Below, in pieces: positions 16,517 through 24,436 of a DNA stretch of 33,083 bases; the first letter of the stretch is position 1; the number at the start of each line of letters is the position of its first letter. The DNA comes from Phycisphaeraceae bacterium (GTDB lineage Bacteria; Planctomycetota; Phycisphaerae; Phycisphaerales; UBA1924). A model generated the notes under the pieces. The model made no database searches. It was given only the letters and a program-made list of their open reading frames with translations, and was not told where the DNA came from. Both the position numbers and the translations under genes were made by a program. The stretch spans positions 1 to 33,083 of the forward strand of contig JAHCJH010000016.1 of the NCBI GenBank assembly GCA_026126345.1, written 5' to 3'.

Positions 16517-17305
16517 ATGCCCGCCCGCGATGCCCACGGCGCGACCGACGTCGAGACGCCCACCCCGGCGCGATTCGATGACATCGACTCGACCTCGCTG
16601 CACGCTCGCCGCCTGGTCGAATCGGGCGACGACCCGCTCGATCACGGACCACTCCTGGTGCTGGCCTGCCGCCAATCGGCGGGCGTCGGCCGGCTCGGGC
16701 GTGCCTGGGCCAGCCCGGCCGGCGGGCTGTGGTGCACGCTGGCCGCTCGCCTGAACCATCCGCCGCACGCGTCGCTGAGCGTGCGGGCGGGCCTGGCGGT
16801 GCTCGCCGTTCTCCAGCAAGCACTGGGCCGAAACGCCGATCGCGTGCGGCTGAAATGGCCGAACGATCTCATGCTCGACGACCGCAAGCTCGGGGGTGTG
16901 CTTATCGAGATTCTCGCCCGCCCCAGAGGCGGCCCGGGCGGTCGGGCCGTGCTCGTTGGGGTAGGCATCAACGCCAACGTCGATCCCGCCGCGCTCCCGC
17001 CACACCTTGGAACCTCGGCCGCCACGCTCACGGGGGCCGGGCTTGGGCCCGTCGACATCGACGCGCTGGCCATGGACATCGGCCGGGCCGTCACCGCCGC
17101 GCTGCCCCGGGGCGCGTTGGACGAGTCCGAATTGCGGACGGCCGAGAAGTCCCTCTGGGGCGTCGGGCGACGGGGCTCCTGGGCGGCGCCCGGGGGCTCG
17201 CGGATCGAAGGTGTGCTGCTTGGACTGGACGACCACGGCCGGGCGTTGGTCCGCGACGCCACGGGGCAGACGCGGCGTATCGCCAGCGCCGAGTGGTCCG
17301 CCTGA
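16517..17305 (+). CDS. birA: Biotin--[acetyl-CoA-carboxylase] ligase
   Basis: A 262-residue biotin protein ligase without the N-terminal DNA-binding domain (class I, ligase only). Motifs include the substrate entry 'FDDIDSTSLHARRL', the ATP/biotinyl-AMP loop SAGVGRLGRAWASP (the GRGRxGRxW motif, with its first Arg replaced here by Val), and LKWPNDLMLDDRKLGGVLIE with the catalytic Lys. 'VGVGINANV' follows and there is a C-terminal SH3-like cap. It activates biotin to biotinyl-AMP and transfers it to the carboxyl-carrier lysine of biotin-dependent carboxylases in the cytoplasm. It starts 3 bp after the CPBP gene; its end is 38 bp before the ATG chosen for prmC. The lack of a helix-turn-helix means it cannot repress biotin genes itself. 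Confidence 0.93.
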   Translation: MPARDAHGATDVETPTPARFDDIDSTSLHARRLVESGDDPLDHGPLLVLACRQSAGVGRLGRAWASPAGGLWCTLAARLNHPPHASLSVRAGLAVLAVLQQALGRNADRVRLKWPNDLMLDDRKLGGVLIEILARPRGGPGGRAVLVGVGINANVDPAALPPHLGTSAATLTGAGLGPVDIDALAMDIGRAVTAALPRGALDESELRTAEKSLWGVGRRGSWAAPGGSRIEGVLLGLDDHGRALVRDATGQTRRIASAEWSA

Positions 17306-17343
17306 GCGTACCGTCGGTGGTGGATCCCGCAGCCACATCCGGA

Positions 17344-18264
17344 ATGCCGGCAGCGCCGGCCGCCGCCGGGCCAGGCGGCCCCTGGACGACACGCCGCCTG
17401 TTGGCGTGGATGAACGACGCGTTCACACGCAGAGGGCTCGACGCCCCACGGTTGTCGGCGGAGGTCCTGGTCTCGCGCGTGCTGGAGTGCGATCGGCTGC
17501 GGCTCTACACCGATCCCGACCGCCCCGCCTCGCCCGCCGAGCTGCAGGCGCTCCGCGACCTTGTGGCCCGGGCCCTGAAGCACGAGCCTGTGCAGTACCT
17601 CACCGGCGAAGCGTGGTTCTTCGGCCTGCCGATGCTGGTCGATCCGCGCGTGCTCATCCCGCGCCCCTGCACCGAACTGATCGTCGAATGGGTGCTGCAA
17701 CGTGCGCGTGCCGAGGCCGCGAATCCGCAGCCTCGCACGGGCCCGGCGGCGGTGGCCGACGTGTGCACCGGCTCGGGGTGCATCGCCGTCGCGCTGGCCC
17801 GGCACCTGCCGGGAGCACGCATCCTGGCGACCGATCTGTCCGCGCCCGCGCTCCAAGTCGCCGCGCACAACGCCGTCCGGCACGCCGTGGCCGACCGCAT
17901 CGAGTTCCTTGAGGGCGATCTGCTCGCCGCCCTGCCCGGCGAGCTGCGTGGCACGCTCGACTTCCTCGTGGCCAACCCGCCCTACATCCCCGACGATGAA
18001 TGGTCCGCGGTGCCCGCCAACGTGAAGGACCACGAGCCCGAATCGGCCCTGCGCGCCGGTCCCGACGGCTTGCGCCTGGCGCGCCCGCTCATCGAGCAGG
18101 CCGCCGCGTGGCTGCGCCCCGGCGGACATCTGCTGGTCGAGTGCGCCGCCTCCAACGCGCACGCCGCCGCTGCTTTGGCCGAACGATCGGCCGGCCTCTC
18201 GGGCGTCACAGTGCTGAGCGATCTGGAGGGTCTGCCGCGCGTGGTGCTCGCCCGGCGGGCGTGA
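17344..18264 (+). CDS. prmC: Peptide chain release factor N5-glutamine methyltransferase
   Basis: A ~306-residue SAM-dependent methyltransferase. The N-terminal helical domain contains 'RLSAEVLVSRVLECDRLRLY' and 'EPVQYLTGEAWFFGLPM' (the family's PxQYxxGxxxF motif), then VLIPRPCTELIVE. The SAM loop is VADVCTGSGCIAVALA, and the catalytic motif is VANPPYIP (NPPY). PrmC/HemK methylates the glutamine of the GGQ motif in release factors, which is needed for efficient peptide release. ATG 17344 gives a normal N-terminus; GTG at 17317 or 17320 would add 8-9 residues, and none has a strong ribosome site. Its stop is one base from the stop of the convergent receiver-protein gene. Confidence 0.93.
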   Translation: MPAAPAAAGPGGPWTTRRLLAWMNDAFTRRGLDAPRLSAEVLVSRVLECDRLRLYTDPDRPASPAELQALRDLVARALKHEPVQYLTGEAWFFGLPMLVDPRVLIPRPCTELIVEWVLQRARAEAANPQPRTGPAAVADVCTGSGCIAVALARHLPGARILATDLSAPALQVAAHNAVRHAVADRIEFLEGDLLAALPGELRGTLDFLVANPPYIPDDEWSAVPANVKDHEPESALRAGPDGLRLARPLIEQAAAWLRPGGHLLVECAASNAHAAAALAERSAGLSGVTVLSDLEGLPRVVLARRA

Positions 18265-18265
18265 G

Positions 18266-20017
18266 TCACGACCGTCCGGCCAGCGCCTTGTGCACCTCTT
18301 CGATCAGCCGCTCGGCCTGGAACGGCTTGAACAGCACGCACGAAAGCCCTTCCTGGCTGGCGCGCACGATCGAGTGGTGCGGGTCGTAGCCGAAGCCGGT
18401 CATCAGGATCACCGGCAGGCTCGCGTGGGTGCGACGCGCCGCCGCGAAGATCTCGTACCCCGTCTTGTCGGGCAGCTTGATGTCGCTGATCAGGAGGTCG
18501 AAGTGGCGCGCCACGCCGCCGCCGGTGTCGCCGACCGTCCGCTCCGTGCCCGGCCCCGAGGCGCCGCTGGGGGCCGCGGCCGTGTGCGTGAGCACCTCGA
18601 TGGCCTCGACGCCCCGCTCGCAGATCACCACCTCCGCCCCGCGGGCCCGAAGCACGTCGCGGATCACCTGGCGGATCCGCGGCTCGTCATCGACCACCAG
18701 CACGCGCTTGCCGGCCATCGCGGGGTCCACCGTCACGTCAGACAACGCCCGCTCGGCGCCCAGGATGTTCCGCGGACCGCTGGCGACGTCCTTCACCCGC
18801 CTGCGGATCGATTCCACGTCCGCCGAGATGCGTTCGAGGTGCCTCGCGAAGTTCGGGTCGGCCGCGCCGCCCTCCTGCTTGATGCGCACCAGCTCCGAAG
18901 CGATGTCCTCCAGCGGCTCGGTCAACTCGCCCTCCATGGTGCCCGAGACCGTCTGCCCGGTGGTCGTGCGCTCGACCACGAGCAGGTCGAGGATGTGCAG
19001 CGCCAGCGCCACGTAGTTGGCGAACATTTCCGCGAACTGTCGGTCCTCTTCGCCGAACGCGTTGAGGATCGTGCTCTCGACGTTGAACACGCCGATCACC
19101 TTGTCGCTCAGCCGCAGCGGAACCGTGAGGCTCGACCGGGCCGCGACGATGCCCACCACGTACCGCGGGTCGCGCCCGGTGTCGTTGCAGATGTACGATT
19201 TCCCGGTCGCCGCGACGTACCCCGAGATTCCGTTGCCCTCGCGCCGCGCGAACAGCTCGACCTCCATCGCCTCCGGCGGCAGCCCCTGGCTCATCACCAG
19301 TTCCAGCTTCCCCGTGCGCTCGTCCACCAGCCGGATCGCGAAGTGATCGAAGTGCATCAGGTCGTGCGCCGACTTGACGATCTTCTGCTCCAGCACGCGC
19401 AGCCGCTCGCCGGTGTTCATCCTGCGGATCAGATCCGCGTCGAGTTTCACCAGTTCCGCGCCCGCCGACTCGATCGCCGCCATCTTGCGCTGCGTCCGCC
19501 GGATCGACGTCGCGTCCCACACCACCGCGGCCACGTGGCGCACGCCCGCATCCGAGATCACCGGCGACACCATCACCTCGTAAAACTTGCTCTCGTCGGC
19601 CGAAGCAACCTCGTACCGCCGGGCGTTTGCGTGCCGCGACTCCACCGGCGGGCCGTCAAAGAGCATCTTGGCCGCTTGCCGGCACGCCGCCCCGATCCGC
19701 GCCTGGGTCTGCGGGTCGTACCCCTGGAACCTCGGATTGCCCCACACCACCCGCCCGTCCCCATCGACCAGGCAAACGCCCTCGCCCAGTGCGTTGAGCA
19801 GCACGTTCGATTGATGGCCGACCAGATGCCGCTCCAGCGGCAGGTAGTCCCCCGTATCGGCGATCACCGCGTGGAACGTCTGGCTGCGCAGCAGCGCCAG
19901 AGCGTCCGAGCCGTCGCTCACGACGACGTCGAACCGCCCGGCCAGCAGGCCCTGCACCTGCTGGGCCTGAACGTTGGCTCCCGACAGCACCAGCAACTTC
20001 GGCCGACCTTCACTCAT
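18266..20017 (-). CDS. PAS-GAF signalling protein with C-terminal receiver domain, no kinase domain
   Basis: A 583-residue soluble protein starting at ATG 20017; an upstream in-frame ATG at 20107 lacks domain support. Its order is as follows. A shortened receiver-like head (about 1-65, 'KLLVLSGANVQAQQVQ', without the acidic pair) comes first. A PAS domain (about 75-170, 'GEGVCLVDGDGRVVWGNPRF') comes next. A coiled linker leads to a GAF domain (about 200-350, 'DHFAIRLVDERTGKLELVMS', 'VPLRLSDKVIGVFNVES'). A helical segment and a C-terminal receiver with D443/D444, phospho-acceptor D512, T540 and K564 complete it. No histidine kinase core or DNA-binding domain is seen, so it should be phosphorylated by a separate kinase and act through protein contacts. 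The final receiver contains about 24 extra Gly/Ala-rich residues before the phospho-acceptor strand. It is divergent from the ABC operon, 146 bp away. Confidence 0.85.
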   Translation of the reverse strand: MSEGRPKLLVLSGANVQAQQVQGLLAGRFDVVVSDGSDALALLRSQTFHAVIADTGDYLPLERHLVGHQSNVLLNALGEGVCLVDGDGRVVWGNPRFQGYDPQTQARIGAACRQAAKMLFDGPPVESRHANARRYEVASADESKFYEVMVSPVISDAGVRHVAAVVWDATSIRRTQRKMAAIESAGAELVKLDADLIRRMNTGERLRVLEQKIVKSAHDLMHFDHFAIRLVDERTGKLELVMSQGLPPEAMEVELFARREGNGISGYVAATGKSYICNDTGRDPRYVVGIVAARSSLTVPLRLSDKVIGVFNVESTILNAFGEEDRQFAEMFANYVALALHILDLLVVERTTTGQTVSGTMEGELTEPLEDIASELVRIKQEGGAADPNFARHLERISADVESIRRRVKDVASGPRNILGAERALSDVTVDPAMAGKRVLVVDDEPRIRQVIRDVLRARGAEVVICERGVEAIEVLTHTAAAPSGASGPGTERTVGDTGGGVARHFDLLISDIKLPDKTGYEIFAAARRTHASLPVILMTGFGYDPHHSIVRASQEGLSCVLFKPFQAERLIEEVHKALAGRS

Positions 20018-20163
20018 ACGGGTGGTGCGGGGAGCGCCCCGGGGGTCCTCCGCCGCCAGAGTGTAGGGAACACCCACCCCCCCCGCCCCCCGCCGGGCGT
20101 TGTCCACAGCCCCGAATCACCGGTTCTGCCCCCGAGCCGCCGCGACCGCTAACCTGACGCCCG

Positions 20164-21156
20164 ATGATCGAAGTCAGGGACGTCAGCAAGCGGTTCGGCT
20201 CGACCCTGGCGGTCGACGGCGTGACCCTGTCGCTGGAGCCCGGGCGCGTGGCCGGCCTGCTCGGACCCAACGGCGCCGGCAAGACCACCCTCATTCGCAT
20301 GATGACGTCCTACCTGGCGCCGAGCACAGGCACGATCACCGTCTGCGGGCACGACACCGTTCAGGAGCCGCAGGCCTCGCGCCGCGTGATCGGCTACCTG
20401 CCCGAATCGGCTCCGCTTTACCCCGAGATGTCGGTCCGCGGCTACCTCCGCTTCCGGGCCAGCCTTTTCTGCGCCGACCGGTCCAGGCGCGAGCGGCTCG
20501 CGGCGGTGTCGGCGGCGATCGACCGGTGCTGGATCGCGGACGTGGTAACCAGGCGGATCGGCGTGCTCAGCAAGGGGTACCGCCAGCGCGTCGGCCTGGC
20601 CGCCGCCATCCTCCACCAGCCCAGGGTGCTCATCCTCGACGAACCTTCCAGCGGTCTGGACCCGGCGCAGATCACCATGATGCGCGGCCTCATCCGCGAC
20701 CTGGCCGCGGACCGCGTCGTGCTGCTCTCCTCGCACATCCTCTCCGAAGTCGAGTTGACCTGTTCGCGTGTGCTCATCGTGACGCGCGGCCGGCTTCGCG
20801 CCGACGGCTCGCCCGAAGAACTCACCTCCCGCTTCGATCCGGCGGCGCGTTTCGCCGTGGAGTTCGCCGCCGGCGCCGACGCCGCGTCGGCCGAGCGTTG
20901 CTTGCGGTCCGTGCCCGGCGTGGCACGCGTCGAGTTCGCGACCGACCGTCCGTCCTCGGGCGGCGGGTCGGCCCCGGAAGGCCCGGCGTTCACCGTGCTC
21001 GGCGGCAACGACCGGGCCGACCTGCGCGAGCCGATCGCCCGCGCAGCGCGCGACGCGGGGCTGCTCGTGCGCGAACTGTCGCGGCGCAGGCCATCCTTGG
21101 AGCAGGTGTTCATGTCGATCCTCGAGCGGGGCGACCGCACGGAGGCAGCGGCATGA
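20164..21156 (+). CDS. ABC transporter ATP-binding protein, GldA-like
   Basis: A 330-residue ABC ATPase. Walker A is GLLGPNGAGKTT, the Q-loop region is YLPESAPLYPEMSV, the signature is LSKGYRQRVGLA, Walker B is VLILDEPSSGLDP, and the switch His is in SSHILSEV. A ~110-residue C-terminal extension (DUF4162-like, from 'GRLRADGSPEELTSRF') is typical of export-type ATPases such as GldA, NosF and YhaQ. The 'YLPESAPLYPEMSVRGYLRF' form is common in GldA relatives. It energises the permease encoded next, whose ATG overlaps its TGA. The whole trio resembles the GldA-GldF-GldG system known from Bacteroidetes gliding motility; in planctomycetes the role is not known. Confidence 0.9.
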   Translation: MIEVRDVSKRFGSTLAVDGVTLSLEPGRVAGLLGPNGAGKTTLIRMMTSYLAPSTGTITVCGHDTVQEPQASRRVIGYLPESAPLYPEMSVRGYLRFRASLFCADRSRRERLAAVSAAIDRCWIADVVTRRIGVLSKGYRQRVGLAAAILHQPRVLILDEPSSGLDPAQITMMRGLIRDLAADRVVLLSSHILSEVELTCSRVLIVTRGRLRADGSPEELTSRFDPAARFAVEFAAGADAASAERCLRSVPGVARVEFATDRPSSGGGSAPEGPAFTVLGGNDRADLREPIARAARDAGLLVRELSRRRPSLEQVFMSILERGDRTEAAA

Positions 21157-21869
21157 CGCGCACCTGGGCGGTGGCCCTGCGTGAGTTCGGCTCGTTCTTC
21201 CGCACGCCGCTGGGGTGGATCGTGCTGGCGTTGTTCCTGTTCCTGACCGGGCTGGTGTTCACAGGCGAGTCGCTCCGCCCCGGCAACCCCGCCAGCCTCC
21301 GCGGCGCGCTGTCGCTTTGGTGGATGCTGCTCATCGTGCTGGCGCCGGCCATGTCCATGCGCCTGGTCGCCGAAGAGTCCCGCACCGGCACGCTCGAGCC
21401 GCTCATGAGCGCGCCGGTGTCCGAGTGGGCCCTCATCACCGGCAAGTACCTCGGGGCCGCATTGTTCCTGGCCGCCTGCCTCGCGCCCACGCTGCTGTAC
21501 GTCGTGCTGCTGGAGGTTCTGGCCCGCCCCGACTACGGCCCCATCGTCTCCGGGTACCTCGGCGCGCTGCTGCTGGGCATGACCTACCTCGCGGTGGGCA
21601 CCTTCTTCTCCACGCTCACCAGCAGCCAGACGCTCGCCTTCCTCCTGACCCTGTGCCTGCTGGTGCTCCTGGAAGTCGGCGCCAGGTTCGCCGCCGTCAA
21701 CGTGCCGGCCCCGTGGGATTCGGTGGCGCTGTCGCTGCTCATCTCCGCGCGACTCGATGACTTCGCCAAGGGCGTCATCGACACCTCCCACATCGTCTTC
21801 TTCCTGGCCGTCAGCGGCTGGTTCCTGGCCGCCAGCGCCGTCGCCCTGCGCACCAGGAGGTGGCGATGA
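21153..21869 (+). CDS. ABC transporter permease, GldF-like
   Basis: A 238-residue integral membrane protein with six predicted helices, starting at ATG 21153 in an ATGA overlap with the ATPase gene and with GGAGG 7 bases upstream. The N-terminal 'VALREFGSFFRTPLGWIVLA' and 'MRLVAEESRTGTLEPLMSAP' are typical of the ABC-2 / GldF permease family, where the EExRTGTxE loop contacts the ATPase. It should form the membrane channel for the neighbouring ATPase, together with the GldG-like protein. The exported substrate is unknown. Confidence 0.9.
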   Translation: MTRTWAVALREFGSFFRTPLGWIVLALFLFLTGLVFTGESLRPGNPASLRGALSLWWMLLIVLAPAMSMRLVAEESRTGTLEPLMSAPVSEWALITGKYLGAALFLAACLAPTLLYVVLLEVLARPDYGPIVSGYLGALLLGMTYLAVGTFFSTLTSSQTLAFLLTLCLLVLLEVGARFAAVNVPAPWDSVALSLLISARLDDFAKGVIDTSHIVFFLAVSGWFLAASAVALRTRRWR

Positions 21870-23989
21870 GCACCGTGCCCGGCGGCACCGTCTCCGGCGG
21901 GGCCCGGCGCGCCAGGAACACCCTGGCCGCGGCGGTGCTCATGCTGGCCGTCACGGCCATCGCCGGGCTGGCCGTGTTCCTGGGCACGCGTGTTTCGGCG
22001 CGTTTCGACGTCACCGCGACCCGCGAGCACGCCCTCAGTCCCCAGACGGTCGCCGTCCTCGCCCGGCTCAACCACCCGGTCACCCTCGTCATCGCGACCG
22101 ATCTGCGGACCGTCAGCGGGCCCGCGCGCACACGCCTGACCGACGTCCTGGACAAGTTCACGCGCGCCACGCCCCACCTGCGCATCGTCACCATCGACAC
22201 CGCCTCGGCCGCCGGCGTCGCCGAGTTCGACGGGCTGCTCGATCAGATCGCCCAGAGCGATGCGCCGATCATCGACGCCGCCGCCAAGGCCGTCGCCGCC
22301 GGCAGCGCCGTCGCCGAAGATCTGGCCAACGGCCTCGACGCCCTGTCGGCGGCGCTCTTGACCACCGGCGGCGCCGCCGGTGAGCGTGCCAAGGCCGTCT
22401 GGGAGAATCTCGCGGCGGTCGCGCGGGTGGACGCCGGCGACCTCCGGGCCGCCGCCCGGGAAGCCGCGAGACTGGCCGCCGGCAAGGCCGAGGGCCTGCC
22501 CGTGCCCCCACTGGACCAGGCCTGCCGGCTCCTTCGAAGCACCTTCGAGCGCACCGCAACCAACCTCGCCTCGCTGGCCGGCACCCTCGACGCCGTGCGG
22601 AACAGTCCGCAGACTTCGGCGGAACTCAAGGCGGCGGCGACCAACGCGGCCCAATCCGTGCCGACGCTTCGCGATCGGGCCGCACGCACGGGCGTGGCGC
22701 TCGACCGTGCCGGTCGGATCCCGGTGCTTGCCGTCGCACGCACCGTGCAGCGGTCGCGCGCCGTGCTGCTGGTCGATTCCGCCCCCGCCCCCATCGACGA
22801 TCCCCGCCCCAGGGTGACGGCCATCGACGCCGACGCCCTGCTGCCCTCGCCCGCCGCCGGCGAGGCCGCGCTCGACCAGCGGGCCCGCGCCGAGGAGCTC
22901 GTCGCCTCTGCCATCGGCGTCATGCTCTCGCCGGTCAGGCCCGTGGTGGTGCTCGTGCACCCGCTGCCGCAGAAACTCGCGCCCGACTTCGCCGAACTGA
23001 CGGAGTTCGCCTCGCGGTTGTCGCTGCGCGGCATCGAGCTTGTCGAGTGGGCCACGGCGCTCGACCGGGAGCCGCCGATCATCCCGCCCACCGCGTCGGG
23101 AGCTCGCCGGCCCGTCGTGTACGTCAGTCTCAGCCTCGAGGTGCGTGCGCCGGAGGATGCGGCCCGGCTCGGGCGGCTTGGCGATGCGCTGGCGCAGCTC
23201 GTCGCCTCCGGGCGCAACGTCCTGATCTCGGTGAACCCCAGCACGCTCCCGGGGGTGGGGGCGCCCGATCCGTGCGTCTCGTTCCTGGAGCCGCTGGGGC
23301 TGCGCGTCGATTCTGGCCGGCCGCTGATGGAAGAGGTGCGATCGGCCGGCGCCAGAGCCGTATCCCCCGATCAGTACACCACCGACCCGGGCGCCGGTCA
23401 CCCGATCGCGCGCACGATCGCCGGCCTGCGCACGCTGCTGCTGTGGCCCCTGGCGATGTCGGCCGCACCGACGCCGGGCGTCCGCATCGAGCCCGTGATC
23501 ACGCTGCCCGACCGTCCGGGGCTCTGGGCCGAATCGGAATGGCAGCCCTACCGCCAGGTGCCCGCCGGCCAGCGAGCCCAGGTTACCAACCCGCCCGCCA
23601 AGGACAGTTCACGCGACGGCGCCGGCGACGGCTCGCCCTGGACCGTCGCCGCGGCGATCGAACGCACCAGCGCCGAGTTCCCGGGCACGCAGCGTCTGCT
23701 GGTCGTCGGCTCCAACGGCTGGTTCGTCGACGGCGTGCTGCGGCTGTCGGCGGTGGTCGACGGCAAACCCTTCGCGATTACACCCGGCAACAACGAGCTG
23801 CTGCTCGCCTCGGTCGCCTGGCTCGCCGGGCAGGACGAACTGCTGGCCCGGTCGGCGTCGGCCATGTCAGCGCCCACCATCCCGAACCTGTCGTCGGGGC
23901 AGATCGCCGCGTTGCGGTGGCTGCTCATCGCCGGTGTTCCCGGCGCTGTGCTGGTGCTCGGCGTGCTCTACCGCGCCGTCCGGGGGTAG
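21866..23989 (+). CDS. GldG-like ABC-associated membrane protein
   Basis: A 707-residue protein starting at ATG 21866, again in an ATGA overlap and with GGAGG 6 bases upstream. One membrane helix is near the N-terminus (about residues 24-46) and another at the very C-terminus (LLIAGVPGAVLVLGVLYRAV). The large periplasmic body begins with 'RFDVTATREHALSPQTVAVL', the diagnostic opening of GldG / DUF7088 proteins, and ends with 'TPGNNELLLASVAWLAGQDE', the typical GldG tail. In between, about residues 110-290 are an Ala-rich, strongly helical insertion that canonical GldG lacks, which explains the extra length. It probably partners the GldF-like permease on the periplasmic side. Its last 123 bases overlap the convergent zinc-ribbon gene. 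Confidence 0.82.
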   Translation: MSTVPGGTVSGGARRARNTLAAAVLMLAVTAIAGLAVFLGTRVSARFDVTATREHALSPQTVAVLARLNHPVTLVIATDLRTVSGPARTRLTDVLDKFTRATPHLRIVTIDTASAAGVAEFDGLLDQIAQSDAPIIDAAAKAVAAGSAVAEDLANGLDALSAALLTTGGAAGERAKAVWENLAAVARVDAGDLRAAAREAARLAAGKAEGLPVPPLDQACRLLRSTFERTATNLASLAGTLDAVRNSPQTSAELKAAATNAAQSVPTLRDRAARTGVALDRAGRIPVLAVARTVQRSRAVLLVDSAPAPIDDPRPRVTAIDADALLPSPAAGEAALDQRARAEELVASAIGVMLSPVRPVVVLVHPLPQKLAPDFAELTEFASRLSLRGIELVEWATALDREPPIIPPTASGARRPVVYVSLSLEVRAPEDAARLGRLGDALAQLVASGRNVLISVNPSTLPGVGAPDPCVSFLEPLGLRVDSGRPLMEEVRSAGARAVSPDQYTTDPGAGHPIARTIAGLRTLLLWPLAMSAAPTPGVRIEPVITLPDRPGLWAESEWQPYRQVPAGQRAQVTNPPAKDSSRDGAGDGSPWTVAAAIERTSAEFPGTQRLLVVGSNGWFVDGVLRLSAVVDGKPFAITPGNNELLLASVAWLAGQDELLARSASAMSAPTIPNLSSGQIAALRWLLIAGVPGAVLVLGVLYRAVRG

Positions 23990-24391
23990 GGCGTTGTCGC
24001 GCGGGCGCGGGCCGGTGTAGCGGGGCACGATCGCCGGCTCGCCGCCCACCGGCGCCCCGCACTCGGGGCAGATCACTGACCCAGGATCGCCCGGTTCCAG
24101 CCCCGACAGGTCGTACCAGCACGTGCGGCAGTGCCGCTCCACCGCCGGCGGACGGGGAAGCAGGCAGATGAACGTCCCCGATGCCAGGATCAGCACCGTC
24201 TCGCCCTGGATCAGCAGGTTCATGCCGTGCCAGTCCGGGCTGAGCGACCGGATCAGCGGCGCCGCGAGCCAGAACAGCCCGCCCAACCCCCACACCGCGA
24301 CGAACCCGTACCAGCGGCGGCGCCAACGCATCGCCAGGAACCACACGAACACGGCATACACGGCAAGAAGGATCACGGCAGACCGGCGCAC
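23867..24391 (-). CDS. Membrane protein with C-terminal zinc ribbon (CxxC...CPECG)
   Basis: A 174-residue protein. There are three hydrophobic segments in residues 5-78, and then CRTCWYDLSGLEPGDPGSVI followed by CPECG, giving C88, C91, C108 and C111 as zinc ligands. Small membrane proteins with this 'CxxCxYDLxGL...CPECG' knuckle are very common in Phycisphaerales; their function is unknown. The start is GTG 24391 without a clear ribosome site; an ATG at 24331 would remove the first helix. The C-terminal ~41 residues are polar and low in predicted structure, and are antisense to the end of the GldG-like gene. It may be cotranscribed with the DUF444 gene, 45 bp upstream. Confidence 0.65.
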   Translation of the reverse strand: MRRSAVILLAVYAVFVWFLAMRWRRRWYGFVAVWGLGGLFWLAAPLIRSLSPDWHGMNLLIQGETVLILASGTFICLLPRPPAVERHCRTCWYDLSGLEPGDPGSVICPECGAPVGGEPAIVPRYTGPRPRDNALPPDGAVEHAEHQHSAGNTGDEQPPQRGDLPRRQVRDGGR

Positions 24392-24436
24392 ACTAGGTTG
24401 ACCGTCGCCCCGCGTCCGGCCCCGTCTGCGTCCGGG

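Noticed and set aside
15212-17392. A 726-codon minus-strand open frame across rpsT, CPBP and birA
   Set aside because: It is antisense to three well-supported genes, with no domain or start signal.
18290-20152. A 620-codon + strand open frame opposite the PAS/GAF/receiver gene
   Set aside because: It is His/Arg/Gln-rich shadow sequence; the minus strand has clear PAS, GAF and receiver motifs.
20018-20163. Promoters in the divergent gap between the receiver-protein gene and the ABC operon
   Set aside because: TAACCT at 20150-20155 resembles a -10 box but has no matching -35 element, and the C-rich tract at about 20070-20097 has no clear role.
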